A stretch of DNA of 40,115 bases from Magnetococcales bacterium (GTDB lineage: Bacteria > Pseudomonadota > Magnetococcia > Magnetococcales > JADFYX01), in contig JADGBW010000018.1 of the NCBI GenBank assembly GCA_015231305.1, positions 1 to 40,115 of the forward strand, read 5' to 3'. Positions 29,601-37,440 of this stretch are shown piece after piece. The translations under genes were made by a program, and so were the position numbers. Position 1 is the stretch's first letter; the number at the start of each line of letters is the position of its first letter. The notes under the pieces were generated by a model. The model saw nothing but the letters and a program-made list of their open reading frames with translations, had not been told where the DNA came from and did not search any database.

Positions 29601-30200
29601 TTATAGATCAACCGCATTTGCTGTTAGATATTCAGCAACACCTTCGGTGGAACCTTTCATTCCTGGCTTACCTTTGTTCCAACCAGCAGGACAAACTTCA
29701 CCATGCTCTTCTGTAAATTGTAGTGCATCAATCATACGTAGCATTTCATCAATGTTACGGCCTAATGGTAGGTCATTTACTACTTGATGACGAACAATGC
29801 CTTCTTTGTCAATTAAGAAAGAGCCACGTAGTGCAATGCCAGGGCCAAAAAGTAGATCGTAATCTGTAGTTATTTGTTTTGAAATGTCAGCTACTAGTGG
29901 GTACTGAACATCACCAATTCCGCCATCGTTTATTGCAGTTTTTTTCCAAGCAAGATGAGAAAAATGGGAGTCGATAGAAACACCAACAACTTCAACACCG
30001 CGACTTTTAAACTCTTGTAGACGGTGATCAAAAGCGATGATTTCTGAAGGGCAAACAAATGTGAAATCTAAAGGGTAGAAAAACAAGACAACATATTTGC
30101 CTTTGCAGTCAGATAGTTTAAAATCTTCTTTAAAGCTATTGTCTGGCATTACAGCAGTGGCAGTAAAGTCTGGGGCTGGCTTGGTAACAAGTACACTCAT
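29601..30200 (-). CDS. 2-Cys peroxiredoxin (AhpC/TSA)
   Basis: FFYPLDFTFVCPSEIIAF and GEVCPAGWNKGKPGM; start trimmed to MSVLVTKPAP at 30200, preceded by an SD-like GGAGATC. Confidence 0.95.
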   Translation of the reverse strand: MSVLVTKPAPDFTATAVMPDNSFKEDFKLSDCKGKYVVLFFYPLDFTFVCPSEIIAFDHRLQEFKSRGVEVVGVSIDSHFSHLAWKKTAINDGGIGDVQYPLVADISKQITTDYDLLFGPGIALRGSFLIDKEGIVRHQVVNDLPLGRNIDEMLRMIDALQFTEEHGEVCPAGWNKGKPGMKGSTEGVAEYLTANAVDL

Positions 30201-30365
30201 TTTGATCTCCAATTTATTAAAAGGTATAGTAGTTAAACGTAGCTTTATGCAACAAGGCAATAACAACAACGTTTTATTTATAATTAATTTACGGCAATAT
30301 ACATTATTTCCACTTTCAGTCAACCAGAAATAATGATATACAAACAATAAAGTTGCTGTGTCATC

Positions 30366-30412
30366 TTTAAAGGTATATTTACTTATTTTAAAGGGATTAT
30401 GATACCTTTAAA
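30366..30412. promoter_or_regulatory. Perfect inverted repeat between peroxiredoxin and bolA
   Basis: TTTAAAGGTAT (30366-30376) / ATACCTTTAAA (30402-30412), 25-nt spacer. Confidence 0.45.
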
Positions 30413-30636
30413 ACGTACATGTAAACTACCAATTTTTTACATTAACAAAAACTAGCTCATATGTTTTAAGTATTATAGGTATTATATCTTAAAAATTTGT
30501 TTTGCAAAGGAAGATATTATTTTGTGTTCCGATTTTAATACCCAACACTAAATGAAGATAATTCTTTTTTAATTCAAATACTAAAGGTAAATTACTGACT
30601 TAAAAAGTTTGAGAAAATAACAGGAAATTTTTAAAA

Positions 30637-30873
30637 ATGGAAACAGAAAAACTGCAAGAGATAATAGCAAACGGTATAGAGCATGAATATTTAAAGTTAA
30701 ATGGAGATGGTCGACATTTTGACTTAACCATAGTTAGTGCTGCATTTAACGGTTTGGGTAAAATTCAGCAACATCAGTTGATCTATAAAGTTCTAGGTGA
30801 CTTGATGAAAGAAGATGTTCACGCTTTAAACATGAAAACATTTACCCCAGAAGAATGGGCTGAGAAAAACTAA
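30637..30873 (+). CDS. bolA: BolA family protein
   Basis: 78 aa; GDGRHFDLTIVSAAFNGLGKIQQHQLIYKVLGDLMKEDVHALNMKTFTPEEW. Confidence 0.93.
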   Translation: METEKLQEIIANGIEHEYLKLNGDGRHFDLTIVSAAFNGLGKIQQHQLIYKVLGDLMKEDVHALNMKTFTPEEWAEKN

Positions 30874-30904
30874 TTTTATAATAATTTTACAGGAGATCCT
30901 CTAG

Positions 30905-31222
30905 ATGGGCGACATAAACGCAAAGATTAAAGAGCAAATTACAACAAACAACATTGTATTATATATGAAGGGCAGCCCTATTTTTCCCCAGTGCGGCTTT
31001 TCCGGTCGTGCAGCTGATCTGTTAAAACAGTGTGGAGCAAAAGATTATCTTTCAGTTGATATTCTGCAAGACCCTGAGATGAGAGAGGGAATTAAAGAGT
31101 TCTCTAACTGGCCCACAATACCACAACTCTATGTTAAAGGTGAGTTTATTGGTGGTTCTGATATTATGATTGAGTTGTTTGAGTCAGGTAAACTAAAAGC
31201 TCTAGTAGAAACTGCTCTTTAA
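30905..31222 (+). CDS. grxD: Monothiol glutaredoxin (Grx4 family)
   Basis: VLYMKGSPIFPQCGFSGRAADLLKQCG (CGFS), NWPTIPQLYVKGEFIGGSDIMIELFESG. Confidence 0.95.
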   Translation: MGDINAKIKEQITTNNIVLYMKGSPIFPQCGFSGRAADLLKQCGAKDYLSVDILQDPEMREGIKEFSNWPTIPQLYVKGEFIGGSDIMIELFESGKLKALVETAL

Positions 31223-31266
31223 TAGAATAATTTTCCAAAAACTGTTAGTACTGGTTTGTCTACAGG

Positions 31267-31320
31267 GGTGACTAGCTTGCAAACAATTAAAGACCTTAAT
31301 TATTTGTAAGCTAGCTCGCC
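31267..31320. other. Long intergenic stem-loop without a clear T tract
   Basis: TAGCTTGCAAACAATTAA (31273-31290) / TTAATTATTTGTAAGCTA (31296-31313), two G-T pairs, extended outward by GGTG-AC/G-TCGCC with one bulge. Confidence 0.55.
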
Positions 31321-31440
31321 TTAAGCACTATAGATTCAACAGTAGTAAGCACTCTTTTCTTATACAACCATAATGGTTGATCATTTCAGAATATCAGGGG
31401 AAAGTCATAAACCTAAAAGGTTACAGTGTTTTTTACTGGT

Positions 31441-33201
31441 TTAATAAAGAGGGCTTAGCTGACCATTTTGCTCTTTGTTTCTTCCCTTTTTATGCCCCTT
31501 TTTAAAAGCCTTAATTTCACTCCATAATTTTGCCCCTTCCCAAGGTTGAGGTTCTTTGGCAAAAAGGCACTGTTCTAGTTTTTCTAACTCAACTTGCATA
31601 GGTGCTTCTACAAGATTGCGAATTTGTGCCATTGATGGGTTGCTTAATTCTGGCCATATTTCATTAGCCCACTGCATAAACAAACGGCGTGTTTGGGTTG
31701 GTTGGTTATCTAATGCGCTTGCCTTTAGTAGTTTTAATATTTTTTTGTCTGATTTTTCATTAGGTTTTGCTACTTCTACTATCGGCTTATTTTGCCAAGT
31801 CCTATGATGTAACCACCAAGCTAAAGCTGTTATAAACCATCCACACCCAAGCACTATATTAAGCCAGTAAAAATTCTGTGGTGTGTGTTGTAAGTTGGGT
31901 TGATTGCCAATGGTGGTTGTTTGGGATGGGGTAGGGGGGGCAATAACTTGCTGCACAGGTTGTGGCTGTGTTGTGTTGTTGTTTATAGCTGGTTTAACTG
32001 TAAAAATTTCTTCATCTAAACGGGCTGTTTTTAGCTTGTTTTCATCTACATCCCACCATGGAACCTCAATAGCTGGTAATTTATATTCACCGGGAGAGGT
32101 GGGAATAATGGCATTTTTTTGCCGTAACAAGCCAACAACACCTGTTATTTCAAGCTGATCTTTATACTCTGCTTTATCAAGATACTGTTTAAGCCCGGCT
32201 GTTTTTTGTTTTGCAAAGTTAGGCAGCTGTTTAGCGGGTATACCATCCGCCATTAAATTTATGGTTCGGGTTATGGGTTCACCCACAATAAATTCTGACG
32301 GGTTTTGGCTCCATTTTTGACTGATAATAACCTCATGTGCTGGTAGCCAGCGTTTTTTATGCAAGCCTTTTGGAATACCCTGCACCTCAAAGGTTAATGG
32401 GTTTGAACTTAAACGTTTTATTGAACTTCTTTGTCTTCCGAAGGGGTCGTTAAATAGGTTGCCAAAAACTTGATTGCTACCACCAATTTGAATTGTAAGA
32501 TGAATTGGGTTGAGGGTTAACTTGCCACTTTTTTGTGGAAACATTAAATAGCGGTGCTCATCTACCCTGTAGGTACGGTCATTACGCTTGGTATCATACT
32601 GGCGACCTTTACCCAGACTTTCAACAACCACCTCGCCGCCACTAAAGTCTGGTTTGGTCATGGTGGCACTAGCAATATTAATAGCCCTGTAAAACCTAAG
32701 TGTAATAACTACTTGTGCTTGTACATAGGGGGTTTTTGTATCTGCATTTACCAACAAAAACATGTCGCTATCTAGCTGGTTTTTTTTTGTAGATTGGGCA
32801 AGGTCTTTCTTTACAATAAGAGTGGCTTGTTTTGATGATGAGCTACCAAATTTAATTGCGGGAATAATAAACTTTCCCGTCTTTTTTGGCATAAGGTTTA
32901 TAATCCATGATGTAGATCGGTGTCCTTCGCCATTTATAAACTGATAGCTGGAGCTTTGGTTTTGGCTTATAATATCAAAATCTTTTTTAAGTGGAGAGAA
33001 ATCAGGCTCACCATCTACTGAATCTTTTGTCTCAAAGATAAGTTTAAAAGATTCATTTGCCAACACCCGGCTTTGGTCTACCTTTACTGTAATATTGGCA
33101 GCCTCAGCGGTTGTAGAGATAAGAGCAAAACAGAGCACTATTATCCATAGAGAAAAATATAGTTTTCCCCATTGTTTGTATTGTTTTTGCCAATTTACCA
33201 T
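31441..33201 (-). CDS. batD: BatD family (oxygen tolerance) protein
   Basis: Signal peptide, ITVKVDQSRVLANESFKLIFETKDSVDGEPDFSPLKKDFDIISQNQSSSYQFINGE...; C-terminal TM; downstream of BatA/BatB. Confidence 0.88.
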   Translation of the reverse strand: MVNWQKQYKQWGKLYFSLWIIVLCFALISTTAEAANITVKVDQSRVLANESFKLIFETKDSVDGEPDFSPLKKDFDIISQNQSSSYQFINGEGHRSTSWIINLMPKKTGKFIIPAIKFGSSSSKQATLIVKKDLAQSTKKNQLDSDMFLLVNADTKTPYVQAQVVITLRFYRAINIASATMTKPDFSGGEVVVESLGKGRQYDTKRNDRTYRVDEHRYLMFPQKSGKLTLNPIHLTIQIGGSNQVFGNLFNDPFGRQRSSIKRLSSNPLTFEVQGIPKGLHKKRWLPAHEVIISQKWSQNPSEFIVGEPITRTINLMADGIPAKQLPNFAKQKTAGLKQYLDKAEYKDQLEITGVVGLLRQKNAIIPTSPGEYKLPAIEVPWWDVDENKLKTARLDEEIFTVKPAINNNTTQPQPVQQVIAPPTPSQTTTIGNQPNLQHTPQNFYWLNIVLGCGWFITALAWWLHHRTWQNKPIVEVAKPNEKSDKKILKLLKASALDNQPTQTRRLFMQWANEIWPELSNPSMAQIRNLVEAPMQVELEKLEQCLFAKEPQPWEGAKLWSEIKAFKKGHKKGRNKEQNGQLSPLY

Positions 33202-35039
33202 GGTTGGTCTATCCCACTTCTTCTTATATTACGGTTTTGATACTGGTTGAAAAATTTTCTGCGCAGCAAACCACCAGGATTATCAGGCACACGGCGAAGC
33301 CATTGCTCGGTAGCCATTTTTTCTTCTTCATCTTTTAACTGCTGGGCAGTCTGCTCTGGTGTTGTACTGTTTTTTTCCTCTTCTGCTTTATTTTCCTCTG
33401 CCTTTTGTTTTTCTTCCATTTCTTGCAGTTTTTTGGCGTCTAGCTTCTCTTTTTCCTGATTTTCTTTATTGGTTTTCTCAACGTTTTTATTTTCAGGCTT
33501 TTCATTCTCACCAGATTCATTTTGGTTAGAGCTGTTTTTTTGCTGTTTGTCACCCTCTTGCTTTTTTGCATCTTCACCTTGTTTTTGCTCTTTACCATCT
33601 TGGGAGCTATCTTGGGAATTATCCTGTTTTTCTCCCTTTTTTTTATCTTTATCGTCTTGGTTTTTATTGCCTTGTTGTTTTTGTGACTGTTCTTTAAGAG
33701 CTTTTTTTACTACTTCTAGGTTATGTTTTGCGTCAGCGTGGTCAGGGTTTTGTTTTAATGTTTCTTTATAAGCATCTATAGCTTTTTGCAATTGGCCCAA
33801 ACGGGCTAAAGTGTTACCACGATTATAATTTGCAATGCTGTCTGTTTGACCCTCAAGGCTTTTTAAAGCTGCGTCGTATTTTCCTTCACGATATTTTGCT
33901 ACTGCCTTCCAGTTAGGGTCGGTAAATAGCTCCCCTGCTTTTTCAGTTTTATTATCAGCTAAAGCAGCAGCAGCTCGTTGGTCGGGTGTAGCCCATAACC
34001 CGTCCCAATCTATAGCGTGGGCATTTGTGGGTTGGTATAACAAAAAAAATAACAACAACAAAGACTGCCTTCTAAAAAGAGTTGCAGCCCAAATTAAAAC
34101 AGGTAAAAGCAACCATGGCCCTTCTTCATGCCAGCGGTCTGCTGAAAAATCGGTTTCGGAAATTTCCATAGAAAGAGGGGACTTTTTTATACCTGCTAAA
34201 ATTAGATCCAAATCACTATCGTCAGTCTTCAGTGTAGAGTAATATCCATTAGTTTGTGAGACAATTTTTTGTAGTGGAAGGTCATGCAGTTTAGGGATAA
34301 CAATAGCACCGCTATTATCAGTAAAAAAACCAGCTCTAGCTAAGGGAATTGGTGCTCCTTGTGCTGTACCAACTCCTAATATAGATAGACGATGGTTTTT
34401 TATAATTTCAGGCTCAAATGCAGAATTATCCGGCCAGCCATCAGTAATTAAAAGAATGTCACCTCTACGAATACCGCTATTTTTAAATAGGTCAACAGCA
34501 TTTTGTAAAGCCGATATAGCTTGGCTACCTTGAGCTGGCATAAGGTTGGTAGTAAGGCTATTAACTAAAGCAACTATGTTGTTGCTATCATCAGTTAGTG
34601 GAGATACAACAAATGGTTCTGCTGCATAAACAATAAGTGCAGTCTGACCCTCTTTTCGGCGTGCTAACACGTCTAAAACTTTATGTTTGGCTCTGGTAAT
34701 TCTGTTGGGCTTTATGTCGGTTGCTTCCATAGATAAGGATAAGTCCAACACAATAACAAGTGCAGATTGGTTGCTAAACACAGGTTGGGGAATTCTTTGC
34801 CAAACTGGTCCAGCCAAAGCAGTAATGGCCAAAATACCAGCTAAAATACCACCCCATGGAAAACGTTTTTTAATGTTGCCATGAACACTGTTTATAATAA
34901 ATGGAAGCAGATGAGGGTCACAAACGTTGCTCCAAGCTTTCCCCTTTTTTATGTGGCTAAGAGTCAGCCATACAACTACACCTAAAGGCAGAAGTGCTAA
35001 AAACCATAACGGGCGTAAAAAATGAAAATCTTCAAGCAT
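33195..35039 (-). CDS. BatB-like VWA protein fused to BatC-like TPR and highly charged tail
   Basis: VIVLDLSLSMEATDIKPNRITRAKHKV (MIDAS DxSxS); TPR ANYNRGNTLARLGQLQKAIDAYKETLKQNPDHADAKHNLE; K/E/Q/N-rich tail and WLRRVPDNPGGLLRRKF. Start trimmed to MLEDFHFL. Confidence 0.88.
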   Translation of the reverse strand: MLEDFHFLRPLWFLALLPLGVVVWLTLSHIKKGKAWSNVCDPHLLPFIINSVHGNIKKRFPWGGILAGILAITALAGPVWQRIPQPVFSNQSALVIVLDLSLSMEATDIKPNRITRAKHKVLDVLARRKEGQTALIVYAAEPFVVSPLTDDSNNIVALVNSLTTNLMPAQGSQAISALQNAVDLFKNSGIRRGDILLITDGWPDNSAFEPEIIKNHRLSILGVGTAQGAPIPLARAGFFTDNSGAIVIPKLHDLPLQKIVSQTNGYYSTLKTDDSDLDLILAGIKKSPLSMEISETDFSADRWHEEGPWLLLPVLIWAATLFRRQSLLLLFFLLYQPTNAHAIDWDGLWATPDQRAAAALADNKTEKAGELFTDPNWKAVAKYREGKYDAALKSLEGQTDSIANYNRGNTLARLGQLQKAIDAYKETLKQNPDHADAKHNLEVVKKALKEQSQKQQGNKNQDDKDKKKGEKQDNSQDSSQDGKEQKQGEDAKKQEGDKQQKNSSNQNESGENEKPENKNVEKTNKENQEKEKLDAKKLQEMEEKQKAEENKAEEEKNSTTPEQTAQQLKDEEEKMATEQWLRRVPDNPGGLLRRKFFNQYQNRNIRRSGIDQPW

Positions 35040-35040
35040 T

Positions 35041-36027
35041 TTAAAAACGCCTTTTAATAGTAATAAATAAACCCAACAATAACGCACCACTTAAAGGCCA
35101 TAAAAAAAGTGACTTTTTAGGACGATAAGACCGGCTCTCTTTTTCTACCGGCTCCAGCTCGTCTAAAAGCTGGTAAATTTTTTCCAGCTCTTCACTGTTT
35201 CTTGCGCGAAAATATCTGCCCTTGGTGGTTTGGGCAATTGCAGTTAGGGTTTTTTCATCAAGATCAATAGATGGGTTTATTCTTTGGTTGCCAAAAAAAG
35301 TACGAACAACCATTTCATCGGCCCCAATTCCGATAGTATGAATTTTCAACCCTACGCCAGCCGCTAATTGTGCTGCTTGCAGAGGTGATACCTCCCCAGC
35401 TGTGTTGGCTCCATCAGTTAAAAGTATAAGAACTTTACTATCTGGTGATGAGTTGCGGATTTTTTTTACCGCAAGGCCAATTGCATCACCAATAGCAGTT
35501 TTAGGGCCAGCTAGGCCAATGGCAGACTCTTTAAGTAAAGTTGCTACTGTTGCTCTGTCAAATGTCAAAGGAGTTTGCAAATAGGCGTTGCTGCCAAATA
35601 AAATAAGCCCCATACGGTCGCCTTGTCTTCGATCTATGAAGGCTCCTGCTACTTTTTTTGTTGCGGTTAGGCGGTTAACCATCCCACCATCTAAAATAAA
35701 ATCTTTCTGTTTCATGCTTTCAGAAAGATCAATAGCTAACATTAAATCTCGCCCACTAACAGGTAGTTGCACCTGTTCACCTAACCATTGGGGTCTAGCA
35801 GTTGCACAAATAAGAAAAACCCATGCTATGATAGCTGGTAGAAGATAAGACCAATTTTTAACTTGGCTGTCGTGGCTAGTGGTGTTGCTTAAAGCAAATG
35901 TAAAATCTTGCGGAAATGGGATTTTAAGGGTTGCCTCAGGTTCAGTTGCTTGTCCTGCTATAAAGCGACTTATCAACCAAGGCAGGGGTAAGACTAAAAA
36001 AATCCAGGGCCATTCAAATTGCAACAT
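35041..36027 (-). CDS. batA: BatA-like VWA domain membrane protein
   Basis: DLMLAIDLSESMKQKDF MIDAS; LILFGSNAYLQTPLTFD; DGANTAGEVSP; C-terminal TM. Confidence 0.9.
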   Translation of the reverse strand: MLQFEWPWIFLVLPLPWLISRFIAGQATEPEATLKIPFPQDFTFALSNTTSHDSQVKNWSYLLPAIIAWVFLICATARPQWLGEQVQLPVSGRDLMLAIDLSESMKQKDFILDGGMVNRLTATKKVAGAFIDRRQGDRMGLILFGSNAYLQTPLTFDRATVATLLKESAIGLAGPKTAIGDAIGLAVKKIRNSSPDSKVLILLTDGANTAGEVSPLQAAQLAAGVGLKIHTIGIGADEMVVRTFFGNQRINPSIDLDEKTLTAIAQTTKGRYFRARNSEELEKIYQLLDELEPVEKESRSYRPKKSLFLWPLSGALLLGLFITIKRRF

Positions 36028-36164
36028 TTTTTAACTCATTTTTCTTTTGTTCAAACTTTTTATAAAATATAATAATGTTAAATAAAATTGCCAATATTTT
36101 TTAGCCATGTACAAACTACCAACTATAAAAAATTGTTGTCCTTCCATATATATAATTGACAAAA

Positions 36165-36743
36165 CTACCTTATAACTGCACCTGCTAAAAACAGAAACAA
36201 CGCACCCCCGCCAACCCCTAACCGAATAGCGCGTTGAATAGGGATGCCAAATACATTATTTAAACCTACTATTAACAATAGGGTTTCTAAAGCTACAATA
36301 CTAATATGCCAGGGAATTATAACCTCTGGCCCTCCCCAGCCATGCCTAACTAAAAAACTATCTATTAGTAGGCTTGGCAACCATGGGCCAAAAAAACAGA
36401 AACCTAGTAGTGTCCATGTACGTTTTAAGGTCATTGGCAGGGATACGGCATAAGCTTTTCCATACCACCAAATAGCTATAGCCATTAAGGTGATTATAAG
36501 TAGACCGTATGGCCCATAAGCATAAATTTCAAAATAACGATAACTCTTAGGATCAATGCCAAAAGGCACTGGTAGTAACATGGAGCTGTTTTCTTGGTAG
36601 AGGGCAACCACTGTAGTGAGAGCAGTAGTTTCCCATCTAAAAAATTGTAAGACTAAGGCCCATATAAAAAGATCATGACCTCTTAGACGGGTATAGAGAC
36701 CTGATGGGCGTAAAAACATAAAACAGATGAGGTTTTTTAACAT
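36165..36743 (-). CDS. Polytopic membrane protein of unknown function (possibly Yip1-like)
   Basis: 192 aa, several hydrophobic segments; 4-nt gap from the cNMP-binding gene. Confidence 0.65.
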   Translation of the reverse strand: MLKNLICFMFLRPSGLYTRLRGHDLFIWALVLQFFRWETTALTTVVALYQENSSMLLPVPFGIDPKSYRYFEIYAYGPYGLLIITLMAIAIWWYGKAYAVSLPMTLKRTWTLLGFCFFGPWLPSLLIDSFLVRHGWGGPEVIIPWHISIVALETLLLIVGLNNVFGIPIQRAIRLGVGGGALFLFLAGAVIR

Positions 36744-36747
36744 TATT

Positions 36748-37170
36748 TTACGACTTAGTATTATCCACTTTTCGTTGGAGATCTCTAACCATCTTTCTTA
36801 AACTAACCACTTCTTCTATAAGAGTTTTGGTACGGTTTGCCATTTTCATGAGAATTTTTAAGGTAAAGGTTGGCTCTTCACCCACCCACTGCAAAAAATT
36901 TTTTTTATCTACCGACAAAACCCGAACATCTCCTATGGCTTTGGCAGTTGCTATTCTTGTGGAATCATCAAACAGAGCCAGTTCGCCAAAAACCTCTTCT
37001 TCACCCAATACTGCTAACCGTAAGGAGTCCTCTTGTTGGTCATCAAGGATAATTTCCACCTCTCCATCTAATACAACATACATAAAGTCTGCTGGATCTC
37101 CTTGATGAATTATAACCTCCCCATGGGAATATTTTTTCCCAAGAGCTGACTTGTTGGCGTGGAATAACAT
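36748..37170 (-). CDS. Cyclic nucleotide-binding domain protein without DNA-binding domain
   Basis: GEVIIHQGDPADFMYVVLDGEVEIIL...VFGELALFDDSTRIATAKAIGDVRVLSVDKKNFLQWV; C-terminal coiled coil, no HTH. Confidence 0.88.
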   Translation of the reverse strand: MLFHANKSALGKKYSHGEVIIHQGDPADFMYVVLDGEVEIILDDQQEDSLRLAVLGEEEVFGELALFDDSTRIATAKAIGDVRVLSVDKKNFLQWVGEEPTFTLKILMKMANRTKTLIEEVVSLRKMVRDLQRKVDNTKS

Positions 37171-37367
37171 TTATTTCCCTTAAAGTGACATGAATTTATT
37201 TAAAAAAAATAATAAAAATATCTAGTTAAAAGATAGTTTAAACAAATAATAATGGTGCTAGTTTCTCATAAAAAACAGCCTAAAACAAAGGCATTACCAA
37301 TGCAATTAGATATTTTCATGGAAAATCAATAAGAAATAGATTTAATGGCTATTAAATATTTACTTAT

Positions 37368-37395
37368 ACAGTGGTAACTAACACTGTTTTTATAT
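37368..37395 (+). terminator. Short terminator/attenuator-like stem-loop in the leader of the SpoIID gene
   Basis: ACAGTG (37368-37373) / CACTGT (37382-37387) then TTTTATAT; ~54 nt before the start codon. Confidence 0.35.
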
Positions 37396-37440
37396 ATTGT
37401 TGTTCGGGCTACCTTTGGTATTAGCCTACTTGAAGTATAG

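Noticed and set aside
30201-30347. N-terminal extension of the peroxiredoxin ORF
   Set aside because: The family starts at MSVLVTKPAP and an SD-like GGAGATC precedes it; the extension is probably untranslated.
33247-33771. Plus-strand ORFs of 70 and 100 aa rich in Ser/Phe/Cys opposite the BatB/BatC tail
   Set aside because: They are the antisense reading of the low-complexity K/E/Q-rich coding region; composition bias explains the open frames.
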